Origin: Cytobacillus solani
GTDB lineage: Bacteria; Bacillota; Bacilli; Bacillales; Cytobacillaceae
Length of the DNA stretch: 64,000 nt
Assembly: GCF_001420595.1 (NCBI RefSeq)
Contig: NZ_LJIX01000006.1
Span: forward strand, 933,361-997,360
Direction: 5' to 3'
The notes under the pieces are model-generated. The model was not told where the DNA came from, searched no databases, and saw nothing but the letters and a program-made list of their open reading frames with translations. This document shows positions 45,649-53,329 of the stretch, piece by piece; position 1 is the stretch's first letter; each line of letters starts with the position of its first letter. The translations under genes were made by a program, and so were the position numbers.

Positions 45649-45678
45649 GTTGTACGAACGGGTGCTTTAGTTGAAGAA
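45649..45678 (+). repeat. Dispersed hairpin repeat, family R1
   Basis: Contains GAACGGGTGCTTTAGTTGAA. Related copies: 46920-46945, 48031-48065 and 50603-50636, the last two with long perfect or near-perfect arms around the same (A)GGGT(G/A)C core. The rest of 45487-45834 has no gene I can support. Confidence 0.5.
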
Positions 45679-45834
45679 ACATAAGGGATTTTGTTGTGGT
45701 AAAAATTTTGATGTTGTTGTAGTAATTGAAGTCATATGTTGTACAAAAAGGATAATAGTACAAATATGAAAATAGTACAATCCCTCCCAAAATCACTAGC
45801 ATATTAATGTGAAAATTATGAAGCTGATATGCTT

Positions 45835-45916
45835 ACTGTTGTCCTCCACAGTCTTCAAAACTGCTTGATACCTGCGTGGCAGGTCTGGTGGGGTGGATTC
45901 CCACACAGTCCCGCCA
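45835..45916 (+). tRNA. selC: Selenocysteine tRNA (selC)-like sequence, 5' part degraded
   Basis: From 3' to 5': G73 and an encoded CCA (45913-45916); acceptor strand ACAGTCCC (45905-45912); T arm GTGGG-loop-CCCAC (45888-45904); a long variable arm with ACCTGC/GCAGGT (45870-45884); and anticodon arm CAGT-CTTCAAA-ACTG (45849-45863), whose anticodon is TCA (45855-45857), as in tRNA-Sec. The 5' side is damaged: ACTGT (45835-45839) pairs with the acceptor but the expected GGG before it is missing, the D arm is almost gone (eight bases remain), and the T loop reads GTGGATT instead of TTCGATT. So it is a pseudogene or an attachment-site remnant, not a working tRNA. Confidence 0.6.
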
Positions 45917-46181
45917 ATATGGTAAGCCGCTTTTATCAACGGGCTTTCGATAATTTCTTGCCATTTTTAGGTGGGTGGATTTGTTTACTATTTTTTTGAG
46001 CAAAGACTAAATCCAAATCATGATATTCAATGCCTAGTAAAAGCTTGTTTCTAATTGTAGTTTATAGATTTTTTTCAATTCTTTTGTTAGAGAAGTAGTG
46101 ATTGTTTTTGATAAAACTGTCCAGGCATCTTAATTATCTTTGAATATATAATTTTATAGATAATTGAGAAAGGATGATAAA

Positions 46182-46709
46182 ATGAAACATTATATTATTC
46201 CTCCTTCCTGGCCTCAATCCTCTAATTCAAAGTTTAGAGGATGCTGTCCACTGTTTCCGATTCCAAAATCGCACGGACAAATGTGCAATTGTCCTCCTGG
46301 ACCAGAAGGACCACAGGGACCAGAAGGACCACAAGGACCAGAAGGACCACAAGGACCACAAGGACCACAAGGACCACAAGGACCAGAAGGACCACAAGGA
46401 CCAGAAGGACCACAAGGACCACAGGGACCAGAAGGACCACAGGGACCACAAGGACCTGGATTAACTGGTTTTCAAATAGTATCAGAATGTGTAACTTCAC
46501 AAGCTGGTGTCGCGACCTTTACAATTACCTGTCCACCTAGTAATATTGCGATCTCTGCTGGGTTTTCTATTACTGGCGGTAATCAAGTTAGACTTACTCA
46601 AATGCAACCGGTTGGTTCTTCCCCTAATCAATGGATTTTTCGAGCAGAAGGTCAAGGTAATCAACAGTTTACACTGTGCGGTTATATTATTTGTTCACAA
46701 ATCGTATAA
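46182..46709 (+). CDS. Collagen-like repeat protein
   Basis: A 175-residue protein: a short N-terminal part with several cysteines ([16 protein letters not shown]), then 18 uninterrupted Gly-Pro-X triplets of only two main kinds, GPE and GPQ (about residues 40-93), and an 80-residue C-terminal domain with four cysteines that looks like a beta-rich trimerising head. No signal peptide, as usual for exosporium proteins such as BclA-like ones, so spore surface is plausible. ATG 46182 after AAAGGATG; the in-frame TTG at 46164 lacks a site. The repeat DNA (GGACCACAA/GGACCAGAA) is prone to slippage. Confidence 0.85.
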   Translation: MKHYIIPPSWPQSSNSKFRGCCPLFPIPKSHGQMCNCPPGPEGPQGPEGPQGPEGPQGPQGPQGPQGPEGPQGPEGPQGPQGPEGPQGPQGPGLTGFQIVSECVTSQAGVATFTITCPPSNIAISAGFSITGGNQVRLTQMQPVGSSPNQWIFRAEGQGNQQFTLCGYIICSQIV

Positions 46710-46717
46710 TTGAGCTG

Positions 46718-46756
46718 CCAAATAACCTTCCACTATCTTATTATTGGAAGATTTTG
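46718..46756 (+). terminator. Terminator after the collagen-like gene (repeat of 34947)
   Basis: CCAAATAACCTTCC, a loop, then TTGGAAGATTTTG. Nearly identical to the sequence behind the IS110-type transposase fragment at 34945-34984. Confidence 0.65.
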
Positions 46757-46945
46757 TTGTTTATATTAATTCAGATGCAACAGCAAGAAAACTGTATTTA
46801 GAGATTAAGTTGGATTATCTAAAAATGTCTTCCACAAGAGTAAATGAATATACTGATTTCAAGGGGAATTTTGTTAAAAGTATTTTTAGAAAAAGAAAAA
46901 GTTGAAAATTCGAATTTTTACTAACAGGTACTTTAGCAGAACAAG

Positions 46946-46966
46946 ACCATCATTCGATGGTCTATT
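46946..46966 (+). terminator. Small terminator hairpin
   Basis: AGACCATC and GATGGTCT with a four-base loop, then ATTTA. It follows an R1-type repeat at 46920-46945. The gap 46757-47198 otherwise shows only short unsupported frames. Confidence 0.5.
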
Positions 46967-47198
46967 TATATGTACAGAACAATCAAATAGATTTAGGCGA
47001 TCCAGTGTGAAATGTTTAAAACGACAAAAAACTTGGAAGTAAGCAAATTATCAATTGGTATTCTACAGATTTCTTTTGAAGTGGTTTCAGCTGAAGTTAC
47101 AAAATAAAAAATGGAAAAGTTCGCAAAACTATATAATAATCCAATTATTATGGAAATATTAATAGTGTGAAGCTTATAATTGAACTAGGTGATTAAAA

Positions 47199-47957
47199 GT
47201 GACTATACAAAATAAAAAGATAATTGATATCTGTGATAACCGCAGACTATTCAATAATAATTCACGTAACAGTACTCCAAGCGTAATCTTCATAGCAGGG
47301 TTAGGCGATAGCTATGAGACATGGAAAAAAGTCCAAGACCGAATATCGCAAAAAACATCAACCTTGTCCTATAACAGGGCGGGTATTGGCAGGAGTCAAG
47401 TCGCATCCGTCCCGACGACTTGCTATGATCTAGTCGAGGAGCTCAACGAATTGTTGCTAGCACTTGAAGTGGAGAAACCCTATATATTGGTGGGACATTC
47501 TTTTGGTGGTTTGGTCGCCAGATTATATGCCAGCCTTTATCCACTGAACATCTGTGGTATGGTTTTGGTTGACGCTGCACCGGAATATAAAGAACTTGCC
47601 TATGAAAAGGTTCTACCAGAAAATCTGATTGCAGGAAATAGGGAATATTACGAGAATCCTATGTTGAATAGTGAGAAGATTGATAAAATACAAAGCTATA
47701 AGCAAATCGTTGATCATTCAAAGCAAAACAACCTCCCTCTCTCAATTATTACAAGAGGTTTGCCTGACAATGATGAAGAGGGATGGCCATCTCAAGAAAT
47801 ACTGGAAATTGAGCAAAGACTCCAAGCAGAATTCCAATGGCTGTCAACGTCAAGCAAGTACAGAATTGCTAGTCGAAGTGGACATTATATTCATCATGAT
47901 GAGCCAGAAATTGTTATAGAGGAGATTATGTTAATGTTGATGGAGATGGGAAAATAA
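47199..47957 (+). CDS. Alpha/beta hydrolase
   Basis: A 252-residue hydrolase with nucleophile elbow GHSFGG (S101), oxyanion part IAGLGDSYETW, acid residue likely in the strand LVDAAPEY or later, and catalytic H229 in SGHYIHHDEPEIV. Normal length, cytoplasmic. GTG start with AGGTGATTAAAA before it. Stand-alone; substrate unknown, such enzymes include esterases and lactonases. Confidence 0.86.
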   Translation: MTIQNKKIIDICDNRRLFNNNSRNSTPSVIFIAGLGDSYETWKKVQDRISQKTSTLSYNRAGIGRSQVASVPTTCYDLVEELNELLLALEVEKPYILVGHSFGGLVARLYASLYPLNICGMVLVDAAPEYKELAYEKVLPENLIAGNREYYENPMLNSEKIDKIQSYKQIVDHSKQNNLPLSIITRGLPDNDEEGWPSQEILEIEQRLQAEFQWLSTSSKYRIASRSGHYIHHDEPEIVIEEIMLMLMEMGK

Positions 47958-48030
47958 GCGACATTGCTTTTAAAATTTTTTTGGTATCAAGTCTAAGATT
48001 GAATGAATATATTTCATATGTGAAGTATTT

Positions 48031-48065
48031 CACTTAAACTAACGGGTGCGTTAGTTTATTAAGTG
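48031..48065 (+). repeat. Dispersed hairpin repeat, family R1
   Basis: CACTTAAACTAA and TTAGTTTATTAAGTG are inverted around CGGGTGCG. It follows the hydrolase gene and can act as a terminator. Confidence 0.55.
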
Positions 48066-48089
48066 ATTTTATGAGAGCGGTCAGAATAT

Positions 48090-48117
48090 AGTTATTCCAT
48101 TAAAGGGCGCTTTCCTG
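48090..48117 (+). repeat. Dispersed repeat, family R2
   Basis: GTTATTCCATTAAAG followed by GGCGCTTTCCTG. Related copies at 50670, 51431, 52200 and 53173; a shorter one near 49846. Confidence 0.5.
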
Positions 48118-48121
48118 TAAC

Positions 48122-48223
48122 TGAACTGCACCCCAAATGTTAGACACGAATCTAACACTTAGAGGTTCCTTTTTTATGGCAAGAGTTTCTCTTGAACAAA
48201 AATTAGATACCATTTTTCGTTGA
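48122..48223 (+). mobile_element. Left-end relic of an IS3-family (IS150-type) element
   Basis: TGAACTGCACCCCAAATG (48122-48139) is the typical terminal sequence of IS150-type elements, followed by a TTAGA/TCTAA dyad, AGAGG and an ATG (48176) that opens MARVSLEQKLDTIF and then hits a stop, like the first residues of OrfA. Nothing else of the element is present. A further stretch 48224-48445 shows no gene. Confidence 0.55.
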
Positions 48224-48446
48224 AGTTATTATACGAACGAAGCAGTTTAGTGGTGGAATGGTCTTTAGCTTTTAATCAACAATCGAGCCAGATTGTGGGA
48301 CAAGTTGTAGAGAAAATGTTGGTTTGAAATAAAGTTTAACTGTTTATAAAAGAGTCGCACCATTTTGAAAAAATTTTAAATGTTTATAAAATAAAGATGA
48401 CTCGCAATGATCAACATTCTTATGAAAATTTGATAACTAATTTTTA

Positions 48447-48493
48447 AAAAAGGGCTCTCCTTTGATCAATCTTTGTCAAACGGAGTTCTTTTT
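48447..48493. terminator. Terminator hairpin
   Basis: AAAAAGGGCTCTCCTTTGA and TCAAACGGAGTTCTTTTT pair with a few mismatches; A and T runs at both ends, so bidirectional. Confidence 0.65.
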
Positions 48494-48649
48494 CCTGCTG
48501 TTATATCAAAGTCGTGCTGCATTTTTAGTTCATCTTTATTCACTCTAACAGCTACATACCAGTCTCTTTTCCTATATGTGGAATACTTTACCAAACATTT
48601 GGTTGTCCTGTATAATCGATAACAGTGTGTCATTAAAGGAGGAATACAT

Positions 48650-49234
48650 ATGAAAAGGTTAGCTGTATTTTGTGGATCGAGTAATGGGGCATCCGACATT
48701 TACATAGAGGAAGCAAAAGCGCTAGGAATAGAGCTTGCGAAGCGTAGGATTGGCCTTGTATACGGAGGAGCCAGTGTAGGTGTCATGGGAGCGGTGGCCG
48801 ATGCCGCTTTAGAAGCAGGCGGACATGTGATCGGGGTAATGCCAAGCTTTTTGGATGAAAGAGAAATATCCCACAAAAACTTGTCCAAGCTGATTGTTGT
48901 AGAATCTATGCATGAAAGAAAGGCCAAGATGGCGGACCTGGCAGACGGCTTTATTGCTTTACCCGGTGGGCCAGGAACGTTAGAAGAGTTTTTTGAAATC
49001 TTTACATGGGCACAGTTAGGACTGCATAAGAAGCCGTGCGGACTGTTAAACATTAATAATTATTTCAATCCGCTGATCAAATTATTTGATCATATGACAA
49101 ATGAACAGTTTCTACAGGAAAAGTATCGTTCGATGGCCCTTGTCGATACGAAATCTACAGGCTTGCTTGATCAATTTGCTACCTATCAACCACCCTCAGT
49201 CAAAACGTATATTAGAAACAAGTCTCAAACCTGA
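48650..49234 (+). CDS. LOG family protein (TIGR00730, cytokinin riboside 5'-phosphate phosphoribohydrolase-like)
   Basis: A 194-residue Rossmann-fold protein with the two LOG motifs, MHERK (87-91) and PGGPGTLEE (105-113). Family enzymes cleave ribose-phosphate from nucleoside monophosphates such as AMP derivatives. ATG after AAAGGAGGAA. It is followed after 47 bases by a Nudix hydrolase, also a nucleotide-type enzyme, so both may serve nucleotide clean-up. Confidence 0.9.
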   Translation: MKRLAVFCGSSNGASDIYIEEAKALGIELAKRRIGLVYGGASVGVMGAVADAALEAGGHVIGVMPSFLDEREISHKNLSKLIVVESMHERKAKMADLADGFIALPGGPGTLEEFFEIFTWAQLGLHKKPCGLLNINNYFNPLIKLFDHMTNEQFLQEKYRSMALVDTKSTGLLDQFATYQPPSVKTYIRNKSQT

Positions 49235-49281
49235 TTGAAAATAGCATCAATAAAAATAAGCGGGAACATGGAGGAGCACTA

Positions 49282-49686
49282 ATGGAAAAAGAAAAATTAC
49301 CGAAGGTTGGCGTTGGAGCGGTTATATTGGATGAGAATAACAGAATCTTACTGGTCTTGCGTAAAAAGGCGCCAGAAGCGGGCTGCTGGAGTCTGCCTGG
49401 AGGTAAGGTTGATTATATGGAAGCGATAGAAGATGCGGTAAGACGTGAAATTAAAGAAGAGCTTGGAATTGATATTGAGATTTCACGACTGTTATGTGTA
49501 ACGAATCATATCATTCAAGCAGAAGATATTCATTATGTCGCTCCTACTTTTATCGTGCGTATTACAAATGGACAAGTGAAAAATAAGGAGCCTCATGCTT
49601 TAGAAAAAGTGCAGTGGTTCCCGATTGACGAGATGCCAGATAACATCACCATTACAACGGATCACGCGCTTAAACAATTACGATAA
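49282..49686 (+). CDS. NUDIX hydrolase
   Basis: A 134-residue Nudix protein. The Nudix box GGKVDYMEAIEDAVRREIKE then ELG (residues 40-62) is complete, with the metal-binding glutamates. ATG after ACATGGAGGAG. Located behind the LOG gene, probably co-transcribed. Likely substrate a nucleoside diphosphate derivative; not decidable from sequence. Confidence 0.9.
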   Translation: MEKEKLPKVGVGAVILDENNRILLVLRKKAPEAGCWSLPGGKVDYMEAIEDAVRREIKEELGIDIEISRLLCVTNHIIQAEDIHYVAPTFIVRITNGQVKNKEPHALEKVQWFPIDEMPDNITITTDHALKQLR

Positions 49687-49939
49687 TCGTTTAAGGAGAG
49701 GGGAAATAGAGTTACGTTATGGACTTGAATTGGAGTCGGTATTTATAAAAAAGATTGTTCAAAAATCCAGTATTGCTGAATTTTTTGTTCCGTAATCGCA
49801 GATTGTGGAATAAGGAAGGAGTTAAAAAGTTATTTTTGAAATTGTAAGTTATTCCATAAAAGAGACAGTTAGATGATGAAGGAATATTAATGATAATGTG
49901 GAATAAAGAATGTTAAGCACTATGATAAGAGGGAAATTA

Positions 49940-50026
49940 ATGCGTAGTATCATTATTCTTTTGCTAGGGATTATTGGACTGCTATTAACTGGTTGTTCAA
50001 ATGAAACAGGTAGTACCGATTCATAA
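49940..50026 (+). CDS. Possible tiny lipoprotein (28 aa)
   Basis: ATG 49940 after AGAGGGAAA opens a 28-codon frame: a hydrophobic signal, the lipobox LLTGC, then SNETGSTDS and stop. Either a real micro-lipoprotein or a lipoprotein gene cut short by a stop. The neighbourhood 49687-49939 and 50027-50157 contains only an R2-like repeat (49846-49873). Confidence 0.35.
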   Translation: MRSIIILLLGIIGLLLTGCSNETGSTDS

Positions 50027-50157
50027 TAAAAAATTACAAAGGAAAACGCTGGTGTTTTAACTTCAACCGCGTTTTCTATTTTTGTGCTTGTTAAAATATG
50101 TAATTTAAAACACGATAGTTCATATATTAATTAATAGACAAGTATGGAGGGATAGTT

Positions 50158-50427
50158 TTGAATAAAATTGTGATTCTGTCTATCGTATTGCTTGTAATTA
50201 TTATAATAATTATCTGTTTTTACTTTATTTCAAGACACAAACAACAGGCTATACAAGTATTTACGTTTGAGAGTTTTATTAATGCCCATCATTTGAATGC
50301 TGAAAGTCAGAATAAAAGCATAATTGATTCTATAAATGATTTTTTCGACGATGGCGATAATGATGGAGACATTGACGGTTTTAACAACGGGGATAGCGAT
50401 GGTGGAGGGGATGATTGTGGAGATTAG
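50158..50427 (+). CDS. Hypothetical membrane protein with Asp-rich tail
   Basis: An 89-residue protein: one strong membrane segment (residues 4-24) and, after a short linker, a tail of Asp and Gly (DDGDNDGDIDGFNNGDSD and more) that could bind calcium or other cations. TTG start after GGAGGG. No family recognised, single gene. Confidence 0.6.
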   Translation: MNKIVILSIVLLVIIIIIICFYFISRHKQQAIQVFTFESFINAHHLNAESQNKSIIDSINDFFDDGDNDGDIDGFNNGDSDGGGDDCGD

Positions 50428-50602
50428 TTTTCCCCTCACAATCGTCAAAGCAATTTCATTATTGAAATAAATGATCTTTCATAATGTTAGCCTTTTCCGA
50501 TGATATAGACGTAGAAATAGCAAATTAAACAATAAAATTCTATAAAAGTCTTTGGGATTTCAATCTAAGACAGAACTTAAAAAGAAATTTCCAATATAGT
50601 GC

Positions 50603-50636
50603 CTTCTTGAACTTAAGGGTACTTTAGTTCAAGAAG
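50603..50636 (+). repeat. Dispersed hairpin repeat, family R1
   Basis: Perfect 11-base arms CTTCTTGAACT and AGTTCAAGAAG around TAAGGGTACTTT. Located in the gap 50428-50959, which also holds an R2 copy at 50670-50735 and no gene. Confidence 0.6.
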
Positions 50637-50669
50637 TATTAATTGATTTTAAGATTGAGTTCATATTTT

Positions 50670-50735
50670 AGTTATTCCATTAAAGTGCGCTTTTCTGAAA
50701 TCAGGAAAGTGTCTTTTTTCATGAAAAGGGCATTT
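50670..50735 (+). repeat. Dispersed repeat, family R2 (longest copy)
   Basis: GTTATTCCATTAAAG, GCGCTTTTCTGAA, TCAGGAAAGTGTC and TTTTTTCATGAAAAGGGC in a row, with internal complementarity (TTTCTGA/TCAGGAAA). Best matched by 53173-53238. Confidence 0.55.
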
Positions 50736-50959
50736 AATGGAGGAAGAATTTTAAGAAAAATTGAATGCATTTTTGTATAGTGTTTATAAATGATTCCACT
50801 TAAAATGCAGGTTTGTTGAACTTTAAATTAGTTCATTAATGTAGGTTTTGATACAAATTGGAAAACAACACGATTCGGACATTCGGGTTAATGATTGTTT
50901 TGGTTAATAGTTATTTGAGTTGGGGATTCTAGCTGTAAAGATCTGTGGGAGTGACAATC

Positions 50960-51424
50960 ATGAAAAAAATGCTTGTTATAGTTACAATTTAATTAGTGTT
51001 TGCCATACATAATGTGGTTAGTGCAAAAACTCTAGAGCAAAAGGAAATTAAATCGTATGCAGAAAATTGGTATGTTACACCAGAAGATATTATTCGGGAT
51101 ATAATATTTCCAGCAATTGATAAAAGGGTAATAAAAGAATATGGAGGAAAAGAAGCTTCTGGCTTTGGCTGGCAGCAACGGAGGGTTGAGAATATTGTTT
51201 ATAACAACAATCATTCTTATGATATTTCCTTAAGAATTCAAGTTCCTGACAGTAACAATAAACCATTTGAATATGCAGAAGACTTCGTTAAAGTAAGAGT
51301 ATCTCCATCTTGTGATAGTCCAAAGATTGGATGTAATCAAGGTAGAAGTTTTAGAGTGCAAACATATATCAGAATAAGTAAGGGAAAGGGTATTACCTTT
51401 AAAATTGGTAATACCTCTTTTTAA
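50960..51424 (+). pseudogene. DUF3888-like secreted protein, premature stop in the signal peptide
   Basis: ATG 50960 (AGTGACAATC before it) opens MKKMLVIVTI, then TAA at 50990-50992, and the same frame goes on LVFAIHNVVSAKTLEQKEIK and a 130-residue mature part with two or more cysteines (SPSCDSPKIGC). The N-terminus is a signal peptide ending VSA-KT. One base change (TTA or similar to TAA) explains the break. A GTG at 50996 could restart translation but without a working signal. Family assignment to DUF3888 is from memory of the pattern. Confidence 0.6.
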
Positions 51425-51430
51425 TGGACC

Positions 51431-51480
51431 TTGTTCAATTAAAGGCGCTTTTCCAGAACACGAAAGGCTTCTTTTTTTGA
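51431..51480 (+). repeat. Dispersed repeat, family R2
   Basis: TTCAATTAAAGGCGCTTTTCC and CGAAAGGCTTCTTTTTTTG; an A/T-tailed hairpin just behind the DUF3888 gene. Confidence 0.45.
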
Positions 51481-51547
51481 TGTAACAGTTAGATCTGCTC
51501 TTCAATCGTTTTGTTGGGTGCGAAACCCAAGAAACTGTAATCATCGT

Positions 51548-52029
51548 TTATAAATATGAGCGTTGAGCTGGCCATGAACCTTGTAGTTTACGAAGTTGTA
51601 CAATTTGTCCTGTATGATAAGCATCGTGCAAAAGGATATTCAGATATTGTTGCCAAACTGGTAGAGAAGGACTTAGTTGATCCAGTTCTGCTTCATGAAG
51701 GGATGTTAATGAAGATTGCAAGGAATCATGTACTTGAAGCGTTCGCTTCACTGTTTCTTGCCAAGCATCTTCATCATTAGCTTCACCTTGCACAAACGTG
51801 TCATCATTATTTTGTGGAGCAACAAATGTGTCATCTTGTAGTAAGCGGGAGAGTAAGCGCTCTTTAAAGGTTAGTAAATGGTTTGCATTTTCCCAAATTG
51901 TATTACCCGCCTTTCCTTCTGGTTGCCAACATGCTTGTGCAGCGGTAAGATTTTTTAATGCTTCTGATATCATTCTTCTTCGTAAAAAACTTGCTTGACT
52001 ACATTTTGTAAGATTTCTTTTTTACTCAT
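51548..52029 (-). pseudogene. DinB family protein, frameshifted near the N-terminus
   Basis: An ATG at 52029 with a perfect AGGAGG opens MSKKEILQNVVKQVFYEEE, which then meets TGA. Shifted by one base, the frame runs on ISEALKNLTAAQACWQPEGK to LHDAYHTGQIVQLRKLQG, a DinB four-helix fold with the expected histidines (H50-like in NHLLTFKE, and HDAYH). Losing one G of a TGG codon at about 51972 explains the break. A start at ATG 51973 would give a protein lacking its first helix. Confidence 0.72.
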
Positions 52030-52199
52030 TAGGATTGCCTCCTTGTTTGTAACTATCTAAATGAAATTCACTAGTTACGATCATTTTATTTAATATTCCG
52101 AAAAAAATACATAGGAGTGAAAATATACATGAATTTTATATCTCTGGAGCCTATACTTTAATCAACGATCTTCCGAAAAACCAGCTATTAGAGACACAT

Positions 52200-52250
52200 C
52201 AGTTATTCCGTTAAAGAACCCGTTTATATAGGAACGTGTCTTTTTGATTT
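52200..52250 (+). repeat. Dispersed repeat, family R2
   Basis: GTTATTCCGTTAAAGAACC then GGAACGTGTCTTTTTG. The gap 52030-52394 has no gene. Confidence 0.45.
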
Positions 52251-52394
52251 ATCGGTCCATTTAGTTGAACAAGGAGTTAGAGGCTTTCAAATAGAATAGA
52301 TAATAAGCTCTAAGAGACTTTTTTTCTATTGATGAGTCATCCCCTCTTCTGGAGATGAGTAAAGTAAAAATAAATCAGAATGGTGTGAAAGAAG

Positions 52395-53156
52395 ATGATA
52401 GTTGAAAATATAGCTGTAAAAAAGAGAAAACGAAAAATATTTGTTTATTCTATCTTTTTTTTAATAAGTATATTACTCTTGACCATTTTATTGTGGTATC
52501 AAGGCATCATTATTCCTAATGCTTCCAGTGCAAAACATTATCCTGTGAAAGGTGTAGATGTTTCATCTTATCAAGGTGAAATAGAATGGGCACAAATTCA
52601 GGAACAAGACTTAAAGTTTGCTTTTATTAAAGCCACAGAGGGGAGCACTTTTGTCGATAAATATTTTGAAAAGAATTGGAAAAGTGCAGAAAATACTACC
52701 TTACGGATTGGAGCCTACCACTTTTTTAGCTATGATAGTGAGGGCAAAACTCAAGCTCAGAATTATATTAAAACAGTGCCAATTAGTGAACAAGCATTAC
52801 CACCAGTCATTGATGTTGAGTTTTATGGTGATAAAGAAAAAAATCCTCCTAATCGTAGTCAAGTAGAAAAAGAGCTTCATACAATGGTGAAAATGCTTGA
52901 AGAACATTATGGAAAACGTGTAATTCTTTACACTACACGAAAGGCTTATGATTTGTATATAAAAAATAGTTTTGAACAATGCGATATATGGATAAGGGAT
53001 GTTTTTACCCAACCTTCGTTACCAGATAAACGAAAGTGGACATTTTGGCAGTACACAGACCGAGAACAATTAGATGGATATAGTGGAGAAGAAAAGTACA
53101 TAGATGTAAATGTTTTTTATGGTAGTGAAAAGGAATTTATAGAGTACGGATATTAA
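52395..53156 (+). CDS. Membrane-anchored GH25 lysozyme
   Basis: A 253-residue glycoside hydrolase family 25 protein. N-terminal basic region and one membrane segment (about 15-36), then the catalytic TIM-barrel: KGVDVSSYQGEIEW (D55), FIKATEGSTF, AYHFF and PPVIDVEF (D140, E142), later KWTFWQYT. It would cut peptidoglycan outside the cell while anchored to the membrane. No cell-wall-binding repeats. ATG after AAGAAG. Single gene. Confidence 0.88.
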   Translation: MIVENIAVKKRKRKIFVYSIFFLISILLLTILLWYQGIIIPNASSAKHYPVKGVDVSSYQGEIEWAQIQEQDLKFAFIKATEGSTFVDKYFEKNWKSAENTTLRIGAYHFFSYDSEGKTQAQNYIKTVPISEQALPPVIDVEFYGDKEKNPPNRSQVEKELHTMVKMLEEHYGKRVILYTTRKAYDLYIKNSFEQCDIWIRDVFTQPSLPDKRKWTFWQYTDREQLDGYSGEEKYIDVNVFYGSEKEFIEYGY

Positions 53157-53172
53157 AATTATTTAATTATAT

Positions 53173-53238
53173 GTGTTATACCATAATCGGATGTTTTTCT
53201 GAAACAAGGAAAGCGTCTTTCTTAATGAAAAGGGCTTA
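53173..53238 (+). repeat. Dispersed repeat, family R2
   Basis: GTTATACCATAATCGGATG, TTTTTCTGAAACAAGGAAAG, then TCTTTCTTAATGAAAAGGGC; parallels the 50670 copy block by block. Confidence 0.5.
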
Positions 53239-53329
53239 CGTTTTCCCATTTTTATGTTTTTATAAATCACAAGAAATATCAAAAGAAAGAAATAGATACC
53301 TCGTATAGTGTTATTTAGGAGTGAGATAA

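Noticed and set aside
45835-45916. Functional tRNA-Ser or tRNA-Leu with a long variable arm
   Set aside because: The anticodon is TCA in a CTTCAAA loop and the 3' part fits tRNA-Sec; the missing D arm rules out a working tRNA of any kind.
46227-46540. Long open frames in other frames of the collagen-like gene
   Set aside because: They are by-products of the 9-base repeat (runs of [13 protein letters not shown] and VVLLV) and have no start signals.
48466-48699. 77-codon minus-strand frame upstream of the LOG gene
   Set aside because: It covers the LOG promoter, ribosome binding site and start, and has no site of its own; at most a relic in its C-terminal part.
51556-51998. Plus-strand frames over the DinB gene
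   Set aside because: Shadows of the DinB reading frame; the minus strand shows the recognisable protein.
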